From NCBI GenBank assembly GCA_004525335.1, contig SPCL01000048.1, forward strand, positions 1-14,314: 14,314 nt of DNA. Direction: 5' to 3'. The notes below the pieces were generated by a model. The model was not told the DNA's origin. It did not search any database and was given only the letters and a program-made list of their open reading frames with translations. The position numbers and the translations under genes are program-made. Of the stretch, positions 5,969 to 13,049 are shown piece after piece; position 1 is the first letter of the stretch, and every line of letters starts with the position of its first letter. The stretch is from Thermodesulfobacteriales bacterium (GTDB taxonomy: Bacteria > Desulfobacterota_D > UBA1144 > Nemesobacterales > UBA2774).

Positions 5969-6940
5969 ATGCCAAGTCATCTTAATGTCCCCACGAAGTA
6001 TTGGGAACTAACAAAGGAGGTTCCACCTCCCCCAATAGAGAGAGACATAAATACATGGATCATAGCTAATCCTTCGGATCCGCTATGGGATATCGATGTT
6101 ATCCCTCTAACTTATACCGACAGCCGCTGGTCTGCTTTTGTTCTTAAAGTAGACGAAGTTACAAGGCAGCGTCTTGTTCCAAATCCACCACTCACAGTGT
6201 GGGATGGAGAGGATGCAGACCTAGTAGAGTACTGGTATGTAGAGCATAAAAATACCATGTTAGGACCATACCTTGAGTTTGGTGTAACAATTTCTGCTAC
6301 ATACAAAGACCCTAAAGGCAATGTTTATAATGCCGGTTATTATCCATATATGTACCTCACCGGAGATGCCCCAGTTGATGCTGGTCGTGTTCTTGGATTT
6401 CCAAAGAAGATGTCATACATCAGAATTACAACACACGGCGGAGAGAAAGGAACCGATTTCTTCGGTTTTGCAATGTCACGTAACGGATACCTATTGCACA
6501 GTGCAACAGGTCAGTTCGATGACAAGCCAGTAAAGCCCCCATATTTTTATGGCAAAACAGATTGGGGCAAATTTAACATGAAAGTTGTTACAAGACCGGA
6601 TCTTTCAAGTTCCGAGTGGCAGCTTACACATATAGCTTCAGAGTTACCAGAAGCTTTCAACATTAAAGGCCATCGTTTCCAGATTAAACCTGAGCACACA
6701 CGCACAGCTTCTGGCGATGCTATTAACTGGTTCCAGCAAGCTACCCCATTTGATAACATGGGTGCTGAGGTCAAGATTCAAGAGATTACAGGTCTTATTT
6801 CTTTCGTATTTGACCTTGTTATCCCAGTTCCTTCAGTTCTTTGGACAGAGACTTATGAGCGTCCAGCGAGCTATAGGGGATATGCAACTCCATACAAATA
6901 TGGACTTCGTCAGCAGTTCCCAATTAGTCAGGGATCATAA
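5969..6940 (+). CDS. acetoacetate decarboxylase family protein (paralogue 1)
   Basis: This 323-aa protein belongs to the acetoacetate decarboxylase (ADC) fold family. The catalytic segment reads GRVLGFPKK: Lys146 aligns with the Schiff-base lysine of Clostridium ADC and Lys147 with the neighbour that lowers its pKa. Glu103 in GPYLEFG matches the active-site glutamate region. The MYL strand before the loop and the IPVPSVLW strand near the C-terminus also match. It is longer than classical ADC (about 245 aa) because of an N-terminal extension of some 40 residues and a C-terminal tail. The loop before FPKK is one residue shorter than in Clostridium ADC or the next gene and lacks the Glu of GREL, so the substrate may differ from acetoacetate. 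Beta-keto acid decarboxylation or another Schiff-base reaction is likely. Its paralogue follows 75 bp downstream without a terminator. Confidence 0.85.
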   Translation: MPSHLNVPTKYWELTKEVPPPPIERDINTWIIANPSDPLWDIDVIPLTYTDSRWSAFVLKVDEVTRQRLVPNPPLTVWDGEDADLVEYWYVEHKNTMLGPYLEFGVTISATYKDPKGNVYNAGYYPYMYLTGDAPVDAGRVLGFPKKMSYIRITTHGGEKGTDFFGFAMSRNGYLLHSATGQFDDKPVKPPYFYGKTDWGKFNMKVVTRPDLSSSEWQLTHIASELPEAFNIKGHRFQIKPEHTRTASGDAINWFQQATPFDNMGAEVKIQEITGLISFVFDLVIPVPSVLWTETYERPASYRGYATPYKYGLRQQFPISQGS

Positions 6941-7015
6941 GGCGTTAGATCTTAATGTTTTGTGTAGTTGAATGAAGAAAACGAATGTATAAAAATTAAC
7001 TAGGAGGTATTTGCA

Positions 7016-7981
7016 ATGGGTTTACAAGCAAATGAATACAGCTATCCATGGCTAGAAGAAGGCGAAGTTCCACCTTTACCGCTGGATAGAGATAGAATCC
7101 ACATCATTTCACAAGGTGTGGCTGATCCTGTTTTTGACTATGATATTGTTCCACTAACATATACAGAAAGCCGCTGGATGGCTTTTGTTATCCGCGCTGA
7201 TATAAACAATATGAAAGGAGTTACACCAGAGCCTATCGAAATTACAGATGATGTAATTGAGTTCTGGTATGTAATCCACAGAAACACAATGTTAGGACCA
7301 TACATGGAGTTTGGTGTAACATTCTCCGCTCAAGTAGATGATGGAACCGGTAAAATCTACAGAGCTGGATACTATCCATATATGTATCTTTCTAACGATT
7401 CCCCAATTTTTGCAGGAAAAGAGCCTTTCGGGTTCCCTAAAAAAGCAGCTTACATTGCAGCTTTTGAGCATGGAACAAACAATAACTACTTCAACATGCT
7501 TATGGAGAGAAGAGGTTATATTCTCCACACAGCTAATGGTCGTTATTCCGACAAACCTCTTTCCACAAGACCAAAATTCTATGGAAACACAGAATATGGT
7601 CGTATGAATTATCGTATTACCACCCATCCTGATGTAACGAGAAGTACCCATGAGGTTACTTATCTACCATCAGAGATAGCACCAGGACAGGGCCATCGCT
7701 TCCAGCTAAACCCTGAGAGCATCCGTACCGCTACAGGCAATGATGTTCGTTCTTGGTACATGTCAGGAACCCCATTTGACTTTATGGGCGGCCAGATTCC
7801 GGCTACAGAGATTGTAGGTCTTATTAGTTTTACCTTCAACCTCATTATTCCGGGCGCTGAGACCATATGGACCAGAGTAGTAGAAAGAGGCCCAGATGAT
7901 TTTGGACCACTTCTTTATGCTACACCGTTCAAATACACCATGCGTCATAGGTTCTTGTTACCACAGTACTCACAGGGCTAG
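7016..7981 (+). CDS. acetoacetate decarboxylase family protein (paralogue 2)
   Basis: This 321-aa paralogue aligns with its upstream neighbour throughout (shared blocks PLTYT-SRW-AFV, NTMLGPY-EFGVT, AGYYPYMYL, GFPKK, GHRFQ, TEIVGLISF). The active-site segment is GKEPFGFPKK with Lys142 and Lys143, and Glu98 lies in GPYMEFG. Unlike paralogue 1 it keeps the loop length and the Glu of the Clostridium enzyme's GREL segment, but has Lys for the Arg. The pair may therefore have split specificities or form a mixed oligomer. AGGAGGT (7002-7008) lies 7 nt before the ATG. The 75-bp gap holds no terminator or promoter I can support, so the two genes should share the promoter at 5797. A strong terminator follows. 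No CoA-transferase gene, the usual partner in acetone formation, is visible nearby. Confidence 0.87.
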   Translation: MGLQANEYSYPWLEEGEVPPLPLDRDRIHIISQGVADPVFDYDIVPLTYTESRWMAFVIRADINNMKGVTPEPIEITDDVIEFWYVIHRNTMLGPYMEFGVTFSAQVDDGTGKIYRAGYYPYMYLSNDSPIFAGKEPFGFPKKAAYIAAFEHGTNNNYFNMLMERRGYILHTANGRYSDKPLSTRPKFYGNTEYGRMNYRITTHPDVTRSTHEVTYLPSEIAPGQGHRFQLNPESIRTATGNDVRSWYMSGTPFDFMGGQIPATEIVGLISFTFNLIIPGAETIWTRVVERGPDDFGPLLYATPFKYTMRHRFLLPQYSQG

Positions 7982-8020
7982 TAATAGACTGTTAGAACTA
8001 GAAAACAAAGAAGTTAATTC

Positions 8021-8056
8021 AGAGCAGGGCTTCCTCACGGAAGCTCTGCTTTTTTT
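8021..8056 (+). terminator. strong intrinsic terminator after the ADC-family pair
   Basis: AGCAGGGCTTCC (8023-8034) pairs with GGAAGCTCTGCT (8039-8050) with one G-U pair and loop TCAC; AG at 8021-8022 can extend the stem. A T7 run follows (8050-8056). It lies between two convergent units, but only the plus-strand copy has a T tail. Confidence 0.9.
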
Positions 8057-8095
8057 ATGGTTAAACTCTTTTTGGGATTGTAAGAGGAATTAGGT

Positions 8096-8623
8096 TTATA
8101 GATTTAATGCCAGTTCTTGTACTTCTTCTTGAGCTGAGTCAAACTCATTAATATCAATTTCTGATATATCATCCGGCAAATTCATAATACGCCTTAATGC
8201 ATTTAGTTCTTCAATAGATTCTTCTTTTCTTATTCTTATATTTTGAGTCCTCATTCTAAGCCTATTCATGGTCTCTAGCATTCTGATATTTCCATCATTG
8301 GCTCTATCCTGAAGACGCCCCTTAATACTCATAGAAACTTGTAGAGAATGAAATAAATTATACTCTTCGTCTGGTATAAAGTTGTCCAAATAAATATAAG
8401 CATCTTCAATGACATTTCGCTGCTCTTTGAAATTTTGATGGAGCAGGTAAATAGCTAGCGCATGCCTGATGGTTTTTGATGGAAAGGGCAAGAGAGATTC
8501 AGGTAGGGCAAGAGGTATTAGTTTTAATGGCTCAAGCTGCTCATTTTCATTAATAGAAGCTAGCAGATCTGCATAGCCTGATACAATGTCTCGCGGGTGT
8601 AAAATATTATTTTCAGAGTTCAG
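8096..8623 (-). CDS. hypothetical protein with a likely non-ATG start
   Basis: I do not recognise this protein. From the CTG at 8623 it is 175 aa, mostly helical and charged, with an Arg/Glu-rich middle and an acidic C-terminus (IDINEFDSAQEEVQEL). The first conventional start is a TTG at 8491, which would give 131 aa. The frame stays open for 44 codons above it, and the translation (HPRDIVSGYADLLASINENE and on) looks like real protein. No ATG, GTG or TTG occurs in that stretch. An AAAAGGA ribosome site (8637-8631) sits 7 nt before CTG at 8623 and 4 nt before ATT at 8626, and a promoter lies upstream. I therefore favour CTG or ATT as the start. A sequence error in a lost ATG is the alternative. 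It faces the ADC-family genes. Confidence 0.55.
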   Translation of the reverse strand: MNSENNILHPRDIVSGYADLLASINENEQLEPLKLIPLALPESLLPFPSKTIRHALAIYLLHQNFKEQRNVIEDAYIYLDNFIPDEEYNLFHSLQVSMSIKGRLQDRANDGNIRMLETMNRLRMRTQNIRIRKEESIEELNALRRIMNLPDDISEIDINEFDSAQEEVQELALNL

Positions 8624-8688
8624 AATATTTTCCTTTTAGTTAGGCTTAATGTATTCGAGAGTGTCTTGCTGTGAAGAAAGACTTTTCT

Positions 8689-8718
8689 ATTCTATCACGT
8701 CTTTAGGAGATTTATCAA
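8689..8718 (-). promoter_or_regulatory. promoter of the minus-strand hypothetical gene
   Basis: Reading the minus strand, TTGATA (8718-8713) and TAGAAT (8694-8689) are 18 bp apart with an extended -10 TGA. Transcription would start near 8682, about 60 nt before the proposed CTG start and far above the TTG at 8491, which supports the longer protein. Confidence 0.6.
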
Positions 8719-8746
8719 TAGAATTACGATATTAGTTTGTTTAAGT

Positions 8747-8776
8747 TTGAAAATCGAATAAGGTTAGAGGTATAAT
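8747..8776 (+). promoter_or_regulatory. promoter of the endonuclease IV unit
   Basis: TTGAAA (8747-8752) and a perfect TATAAT (8771-8776) are 18 bp apart. The predicted start near 8783 leaves a leader of about 230 nt before the endonuclease IV ATG. It is divergent from the promoter at 8689-8718. Confidence 0.65.
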
Positions 8777-8793
8777 ATGGTGAATTAACCATA
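8776..8793 (+). promoter_or_regulatory. operator-like inverted repeat over the transcription start
   Basis: TATGGT (8776-8781) and ACCATA (8788-8793) form an inverted repeat with a 6-bp spacer. It begins at the last base of the -10 and covers the predicted start site, a typical repressor position. It does not match the CTGT-N8-ACAG LexA box. Confidence 0.35.
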
Positions 8794-8859
8794 CCAATTT
8801 GTTAGTAGACATAAGATACCTTATCGGAACCTATATCCAAACAATAACACACATTCTAT

Positions 8860-8956
8860 TACCGCTATTGCCTTAAGATTTATTTTTTGCTGTAAAAAAA
8901 CCTTCTTATTGTTTTTTATTATTTGAGATATTGTTTGCGCTATTGCAATAGCGGTA
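8860..8956 (+). repeat. inverted repeat and 16-bp palindrome in the endonuclease IV leader
   Basis: TACCGCTATTGC (8860-8871) has an exact reverse complement GCAATAGCGGTA at 8945-8956. The second copy is also half of a perfect 16-bp palindrome CGCTATTGCAATAGCG (8938-8953). The unit CGCTATTGC thus occurs three times, twice forward and once reversed. In RNA the long-range 12-bp stem and the local hairpin exclude each other. In DNA the sites could bind a dimeric protein. Confidence 0.65.
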
Positions 8957-9012
8957 TTACAACTACCTGCTTTACAAATAGCTTTCAATATCCGGTAGAA
9001 TATTTTTCTATT

Positions 9013-9843
9013 ATGAAATTTGGCGCGCATGTATCAATAGCCGGTGGGATAGATAGGGCTCCAAAAAGGGCTAACGATTTAGGATGTGAATGCTTTCAAA
9101 TCTTTTCCAGATCTCCTAGAGGCGGAAAACCTCCTGAGCTAAAAGATGGGTTGGTTGAATCTTTTCTTAATGAGTGTGGCAAATACAATATTACCGAATA
9201 CTACATTCATACACCTTATTACATTAATCTATGCTCTGAAAAGGAAGAATTAAGAGATTCATCAATAGCCATTATCAAAGAAGAACTCGAAAGAGGCAGT
9301 ACTCTAGGTGTGAAATATATTATGACTCATCTTGGGAGCTCTAAGGGATTTAACAGAAAACAAGCAGTGAACATGATTATTGAAGGATTAAAGAAAATAA
9401 TAGATAACACTAATTTTTCTACTAAACTTCTTTTAGAAAACACCGCCGGCCAAGGAGCAACAATGGGTGATAGCTTTGAAGAATTGTCAGAAATTCTAGA
9501 TGGTGTTAAAGGATCAGAAATTGCTATCTGTATTGATACGGCGCATCTATTTGCTTCTGGTTATGATATTAGGACCGAAGAAAAGTTTAAGGAAACATTT
9601 GACAAGCTTTCTGAGACTGTCGGCGTTGAGAATATAAAACTATTTCATGGCAATGATTCTAAGGTTGGGCTTGGTGAGAGAAAAGATCGGCATGAACATA
9701 TTGGGAAGGGGAAAATAGGTATAGAAGGATTTAAGAATATTATCAAAAACCCATCATTAAAAAAAATTAATATGATTGTAGAAACTCCTCCGGAAAAAGT
9801 AGGGGACGATATTAAAACTTTAAAAAAACTAAGAGATACATAG
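9013..9843 (+). CDS. nfo: endonuclease IV (apurinic/apyrimidinic endonuclease)
   Basis: Endonuclease IV cuts DNA 5' to abasic sites in base excision repair and uses three metal ions. This 276-aa protein begins MKFGAHVSIAGG, the family's usual N-terminus, and is close to the normal 280 aa. All nine metal ligands are visible: His66 (IHTPYY), His106 (THLGSS), Glu142 (LLENTAGQG), Asp175 and His178 (CIDTAHLF), His212 (LFHGNDSK), Asp225 and His227 (KDRHEHIG) and Glu257 (VETPPE). The ATG at 9013 is chosen over an upstream ATG at 8923, which would add 30 residues unlike any Nfo and run through the palindrome. The ribosome site is weak. The HerA-like ATPase gene follows after 40 bp, so they are probably co-transcribed. 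Confidence 0.95.
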   Translation: MKFGAHVSIAGGIDRAPKRANDLGCECFQIFSRSPRGGKPPELKDGLVESFLNECGKYNITEYYIHTPYYINLCSEKEELRDSSIAIIKEELERGSTLGVKYIMTHLGSSKGFNRKQAVNMIIEGLKKIIDNTNFSTKLLLENTAGQGATMGDSFEELSEILDGVKGSEIAICIDTAHLFASGYDIRTEEKFKETFDKLSETVGVENIKLFHGNDSKVGLGERKDRHEHIGKGKIGIEGFKNIIKNPSLKKINMIVETPPEKVGDDIKTLKKLRDT

Positions 9844-9883
9844 CCCCCTTTACAACTCATTGTAGAGTGGAAATTATAAACTT

Positions 9884-11350
9884 ATGACTCAAAACTTATT
9901 AGTTGGTAAAGGAAAAAATGAACTTACAATTCTTCCTAAAATGGCAAATCGCCACGGTCTAATTGCTGGTGCCACTGGAACAGGAAAAACAGTAACGCTT
10001 CAAGTGTTGGCAGAAAATTTTAGCAGAATTGGAGTTCCGGTTTTTATGTCTGATGTAAAAGGAGATCTCTCCGGAATAAGCAAACTCGGCAAAGAGCATC
10101 CAAAAATTACAGAGAGAGTAAACACAATCGGGATTCAGGATTTTAGCTTCAGTGGAAACCCCGTCACATTTTGGGATGTCTTCGGTGAGCAAGGTCATCC
10201 TATTCGTACAACAATTTCAGAGATGGGTCCTCTGCTTCTAAGCCGCTTGTTAAATTTAAATGATACTCAGACTGGAGTGCTAAGTTTGATATTTAGAATT
10301 GCTGATGATGACGGTCTGCTACTTTTGGATATAAAAGACCTCCGTTCAATTTTGCAATATGCTGGTGAAAATGCAGCTTCATTCACGACAGAATATGGAA
10401 GAATCTCCAGAGCAAGTGTTGGAGCGATTCAGAGAAATTTATTAAGCCTCGAAGATCAAGGCGGGGATATTTTTTTTGGTGAGCCTGCACTTAATCTTGA
10501 TGACTTTCTGCAAATAGATGAAAAGGGAAATGGAATAATTAATATTTTGGCAGCCAACAAATTGATGGAGTCACCCAGAATCTATGCAACATTTTTGCTC
10601 TGGCTATTATCAGAATTATTCGAACAACTACCCGAGGCAGGAGATCCGGAAAAACCAAAATTAGTTTTCTTTTTTGATGAAGCGCACCTTCTTTTTGATA
10701 ACGCTCCCAAAGCTCTTCAAGAAAAAATCGAGCAGGTCGCTCGCTTAATTCGATCTAAAGGAGTGGGCGTATATTTTGTAAGTCAAAACCCACTTGATAT
10801 ACCAGATGAAGTTTTAGGACAACTTGGAAATAGAATTCAACATGCGCTTAGGGCCTACACTCCTCGTGATCAAAAAGCGGTTAGAGCTGCTGCTCAAACT
10901 TTCAGAACTAACCCTGATTTAGATACAGAAACAGTGATTACAGAGCTTGGGGTAGGAGAGGCATTAATATCGTTTTTAGATGAAAAAGGACGTCCCAACA
11001 TAGTGGAGCGAGCGCTTATCAGACCGCCGTTTAGCCAGATAGGTCCCATAGAAACAAGGGAGCGTGAATTGATTATTCAGGGCTCATCGGTGTACGGCTT
11101 TTATGAAAAATCTGTAGACCGTGAATCAGCATATGAGATGCTCAAGGAACGAGCTGAGCAGGCTCCTAAGGCAGCAGCGGCTTCTAAGAAAAAGCCCGGA
11201 AGACCTAGACAAGGAATAGTGGAAACTATGGCAAAAAGTGCAGCACGGAGCATCGGCAGCCAGATAGCTACTCAACTTATGAGGGGCATACTGGGATCCT
11301 TTCTAAAGAAGCAAAATCAAAGCCCTTCTGTCGACACCGATCCTGACTAA
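9884..11350 (+). CDS. HerA-like/DUF853 P-loop ATPase (YjgR type)
   Basis: This 488-aa cytoplasmic ATPase belongs to the DUF853 family, known from E. coli YjgR and related to HerA/FtsK DNA pumps. Walker A is GATGTGKT (29-36) and Walker B is LVFFFDEAH (260-268, with Asp265-Glu266). A conserved SQNPLDIPDEVLGQLGNR segment (300-317) matches the family, followed by an arginine-rich stretch (ALRAYTPRDQKAVR) that may reach a neighbouring subunit's ATP. The tail has KKKPGRPR (436-442), an AT-hook-like basic motif, then SIGSQIATQLMRGILGSFL, the usual YjgR C-terminus. The family's biological role is not settled; DNA translocation or end processing is assumed from HerA. Length and motifs are intact. The ribosome site is poor. 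No clear terminator follows; GGTTAAA...TTTAAACC (about 11359-11380) is a weak candidate without a T run. Confidence 0.9.
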   Translation: MTQNLLVGKGKNELTILPKMANRHGLIAGATGTGKTVTLQVLAENFSRIGVPVFMSDVKGDLSGISKLGKEHPKITERVNTIGIQDFSFSGNPVTFWDVFGEQGHPIRTTISEMGPLLLSRLLNLNDTQTGVLSLIFRIADDDGLLLLDIKDLRSILQYAGENAASFTTEYGRISRASVGAIQRNLLSLEDQGGDIFFGEPALNLDDFLQIDEKGNGIINILAANKLMESPRIYATFLLWLLSELFEQLPEAGDPEKPKLVFFFDEAHLLFDNAPKALQEKIEQVARLIRSKGVGVYFVSQNPLDIPDEVLGQLGNRIQHALRAYTPRDQKAVRAAAQTFRTNPDLDTETVITELGVGEALISFLDEKGRPNIVERALIRPPFSQIGPIETRERELIIQGSSVYGFYEKSVDRESAYEMLKERAEQAPKAAAASKKKPGRPRQGIVETMAKSAARSIGSQIATQLMRGILGSFLKKQNQSPSVDTDPD

Positions 11351-11964
11351 TTCCAAGGGGTTAAATCAAGATTTTAAACCGCTGCATTAACAGATGGGGA
11401 TAAAGCCTAAATATCTAATACCAGGCTTTAAGATATGGGGAATACTACAATCATGGCAACAAAATTACTTAGCCACACGTGATTTAGCATTAAAACTAAA
11501 AATATCATGAAGACAAGTGTTTAGGGTCGGCCCAAAAAAGACCAAACTTCTTACTCTTGAGTAGTTCGTGCAATAAGTCAAAACATTACAGAGTGTTAAG
11601 GGGCAAACTTATACAGAAAGATAATATTAGCCCTACTGACAATCTGTAATCACATAGATTTTTATTTAATTTGTGCTCTACAAGAGCACAGATACTCCAT
11701 CGGAGATACTCCGGATTAAAGAAGTTGCTAAAACAAGGCTACCATTTGCAACAATTTCATACTTTAACTATTGCCCGTAACCCACTGTTATTGCTATATA
11801 TTATATTTTAGCAAAATTAGTGTTTTTAAGGAATATTAGAACCGCTATTCTAAGCAACTGTCATTGTTGAATATTTCGAAATTTGCCAGTTTACATAATT
11901 GAACATTATCAGACGCGATTTCTGGGAGTCAAATCTCTATTTTTATCCGCATTAGCAGTAAATT
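11351..11964. other. 610-bp gene-poor region with small hairpins and one short open frame
   Basis: I find no convincing gene, RNA gene or mobile element here. An open frame from the ATG at 11394 codes for about 38 residues ending at a TGA near 11510. Its tail (LATRDLALKLKIS, then RQVFRV beyond the stop) resembles a helix-turn-helix, so it may be a gene remnant, but there is no ribosome site and the match is weak. TAAAGCCT (11401-11408) pairs with AGGCTTTA (11423-11430) without a T run. A TTGCTA...TAGCAA repeat flanks an AT-rich stretch at 11791-11814. The region lies between the HerA-like gene and the decayed lhr gene and may be debris from the same decay. Confidence 0.4.
11672..11714. repeat. 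perfect 8-bp hairpin plus interlocked small stems
   Basis: TGTGCTCT (11672-11679) pairs exactly with AGAGCACA (11683-11690), loop ACA. Immediately after it, CTCC (11695-11698), CGGAG (11701-11705) and CTCCG (11709-11713) can pair in two exclusive ways. GATACTCC occurs twice (11691 and 11705). There is no T run on either side, so it is not a standard terminator. A small RNA or protein site is possible but unsupported. Confidence 0.4.
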
Positions 11965-12974
11965 TTATGCTGCGCCTTTGCCCGGATATGATTTTAATTT
12001 GAGCGAAAAATTTCTTTTTATTAAAGTCTGTTTTATACCCCATTCCTCGCTATTATCAAACTTAGACAATGGCCTAATTTCAGCCCACTCTTTAAACGCC
12101 ACGGGAACTCCGTCTATATATAGGGCTCTATTTTTATAATGAGAAGACACCCTCTTTCCCGGTGTCACAAATCCCATCAGGTTAAGGGGATCAGAGGCGC
12201 TTAGCGAAACAAGTGTTCCCGACTTTTGCCTCCTTCTCATCTCCCTAAGTGAGGCCACTGCTTCGGGCAAAGCAAACTGCTCTCCTGTCACACCTTCGAC
12301 AAATCTCCCTCTCCTAACCTCTCCTCTGAGCTTAAGCAATCTGAGCGCTCTTACCAGGTCTCTCCATGGTGGGGCAAAACTCTCCCGCTCTAAAAGTTTT
12401 CTAAAAACCACACCATATCTTGTCAGAAAAATCCTGGCTATTTTCTCTCGTCTTTTCTGATGATGATTTTTTTCTTCGTTTTCTTTTTCTGTATTTCTGA
12501 TCAGAGACCACCTACCCGCCCCTTCCATATTAAAATTTAATCTCTTTCTTCTTCTACCATTTTCTGTCTTGTATTTAGATCTGACGAGAAGCGCTCTTAA
12601 CCCAGCGTAGCTGTCAGAGAGGATGAGACTTTTTACTACAAGTTCGGCTAACGAAGTTTCTGCTTCTGTTCTTGGACATTTTGATCCGGAAATAATCTCT
12701 TCAAAAAACGATGCTCCTTTTGAAGAGATAAAATCAAAAACTTTTTTGCGCTATGAGATAAATCTCCTAAATTATTTCCTGACACTTTGCCGGATCAGAT
12801 CGTCTATTGAGGCAAGAGATGCAGCAAGAGTTTTACCGGATCCCGTAGGGGCAGAGATCAGAGTATGTCTACGTTTTTAATCTCCGGCCAGGCTTTGGTC
12901 TAAATTTCGGTCGGGGACTCAAACGACCGCCTAAACCACGAAGCGACTGCGGGATGGAATTTAGTGATAGCCAT
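11965..12974 (-). pseudogene. lhr: lhr-type DEAD/H helicase pseudogene with most of the middle deleted
   Basis: Read on the minus strand from the ATG at 12974, the sequence begins MAITKFHPAVASWF and continues FESPTEI-stop-TKAWPEIKNVDIL. It then shifts frame near 12862 and resumes as HTLISAPTGSGKTLAAS, helicase motif I (Walker A). A TAA (12774-12772) and a TAG (12753-12751) follow. The same frame next reads KVFDFISSKGASFFEEI and on through GRWSLI, RYGVVFRKLL, GEQFALPEAVASLR, SASDPLNLMGF and DGVPVAF, all hallmarks of the Lhr C-terminal region. Lhr proteins usually have about 1400-1500 residues; here roughly 60 N-terminal and 260 C-terminal codons remain. The 5' nonsense codon looks like a CAG-to-TAG change. 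The 3' piece alone keeps an open frame (11965-12750) with an internal ATG at 12528, so a fragment might still be made, but without helicase motifs. Lhr acts in DNA repair. Confidence 0.85.
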
Positions 12975-13007
12975 ATACTCTTAATTATAAAGTATAGAGC
13001 CGTATTT

Positions 13008-13037
13008 TTAACCACAGTTTTTAAGCGCCTCTATGCT
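13008..13037 (+). promoter_or_regulatory. weak candidate promoter for uvrB
   Basis: TTAACC (13008-13013) and TATGCT (13032-13037) are 18 bp apart. Transcription would begin only about 6 nt before the uvrB ATG, implying a near-leaderless mRNA. That would agree with the lack of a Shine-Dalgarno site there. No LexA-type palindrome is visible. Confidence 0.3.
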
Positions 13038-13049
13038 ACACTTTCACAA

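Noticed and set aside
7338..7651. Alternative-frame open frames on both strands within the second ADC-family gene
   Set aside because: They overlap a gene with full family similarity and have no ribosome sites or recognisable content.
8776..8793. LexA/SOS box in front of endonuclease IV
   Set aside because: The inverted repeat TATGGT-N6-ACCATA does not match the CTGT-N8-ACAG consensus.
8923..9012. N-terminal extension of endonuclease IV by 30 residues from an upstream ATG
   Set aside because: The extension is Cys/Thr-rich, runs through the 16-bp palindrome and does not resemble the family, which begins at MKFGAHVS.
11394..11510. Small gene of about 38 codons
   Set aside because: There is no ribosome-binding site, and the helix-turn-helix likeness is short and continues past a stop; kept only as a possible remnant.
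12623..12880. Plus-strand open frame of 85 codons opposite the lhr relic
   Set aside because: Its C-terminal RVLPDPVGAEIR is the reverse-strand reading of the Walker A segment SAPTGSGKT, a well-known false gene pattern. The minus strand carries the real homology.
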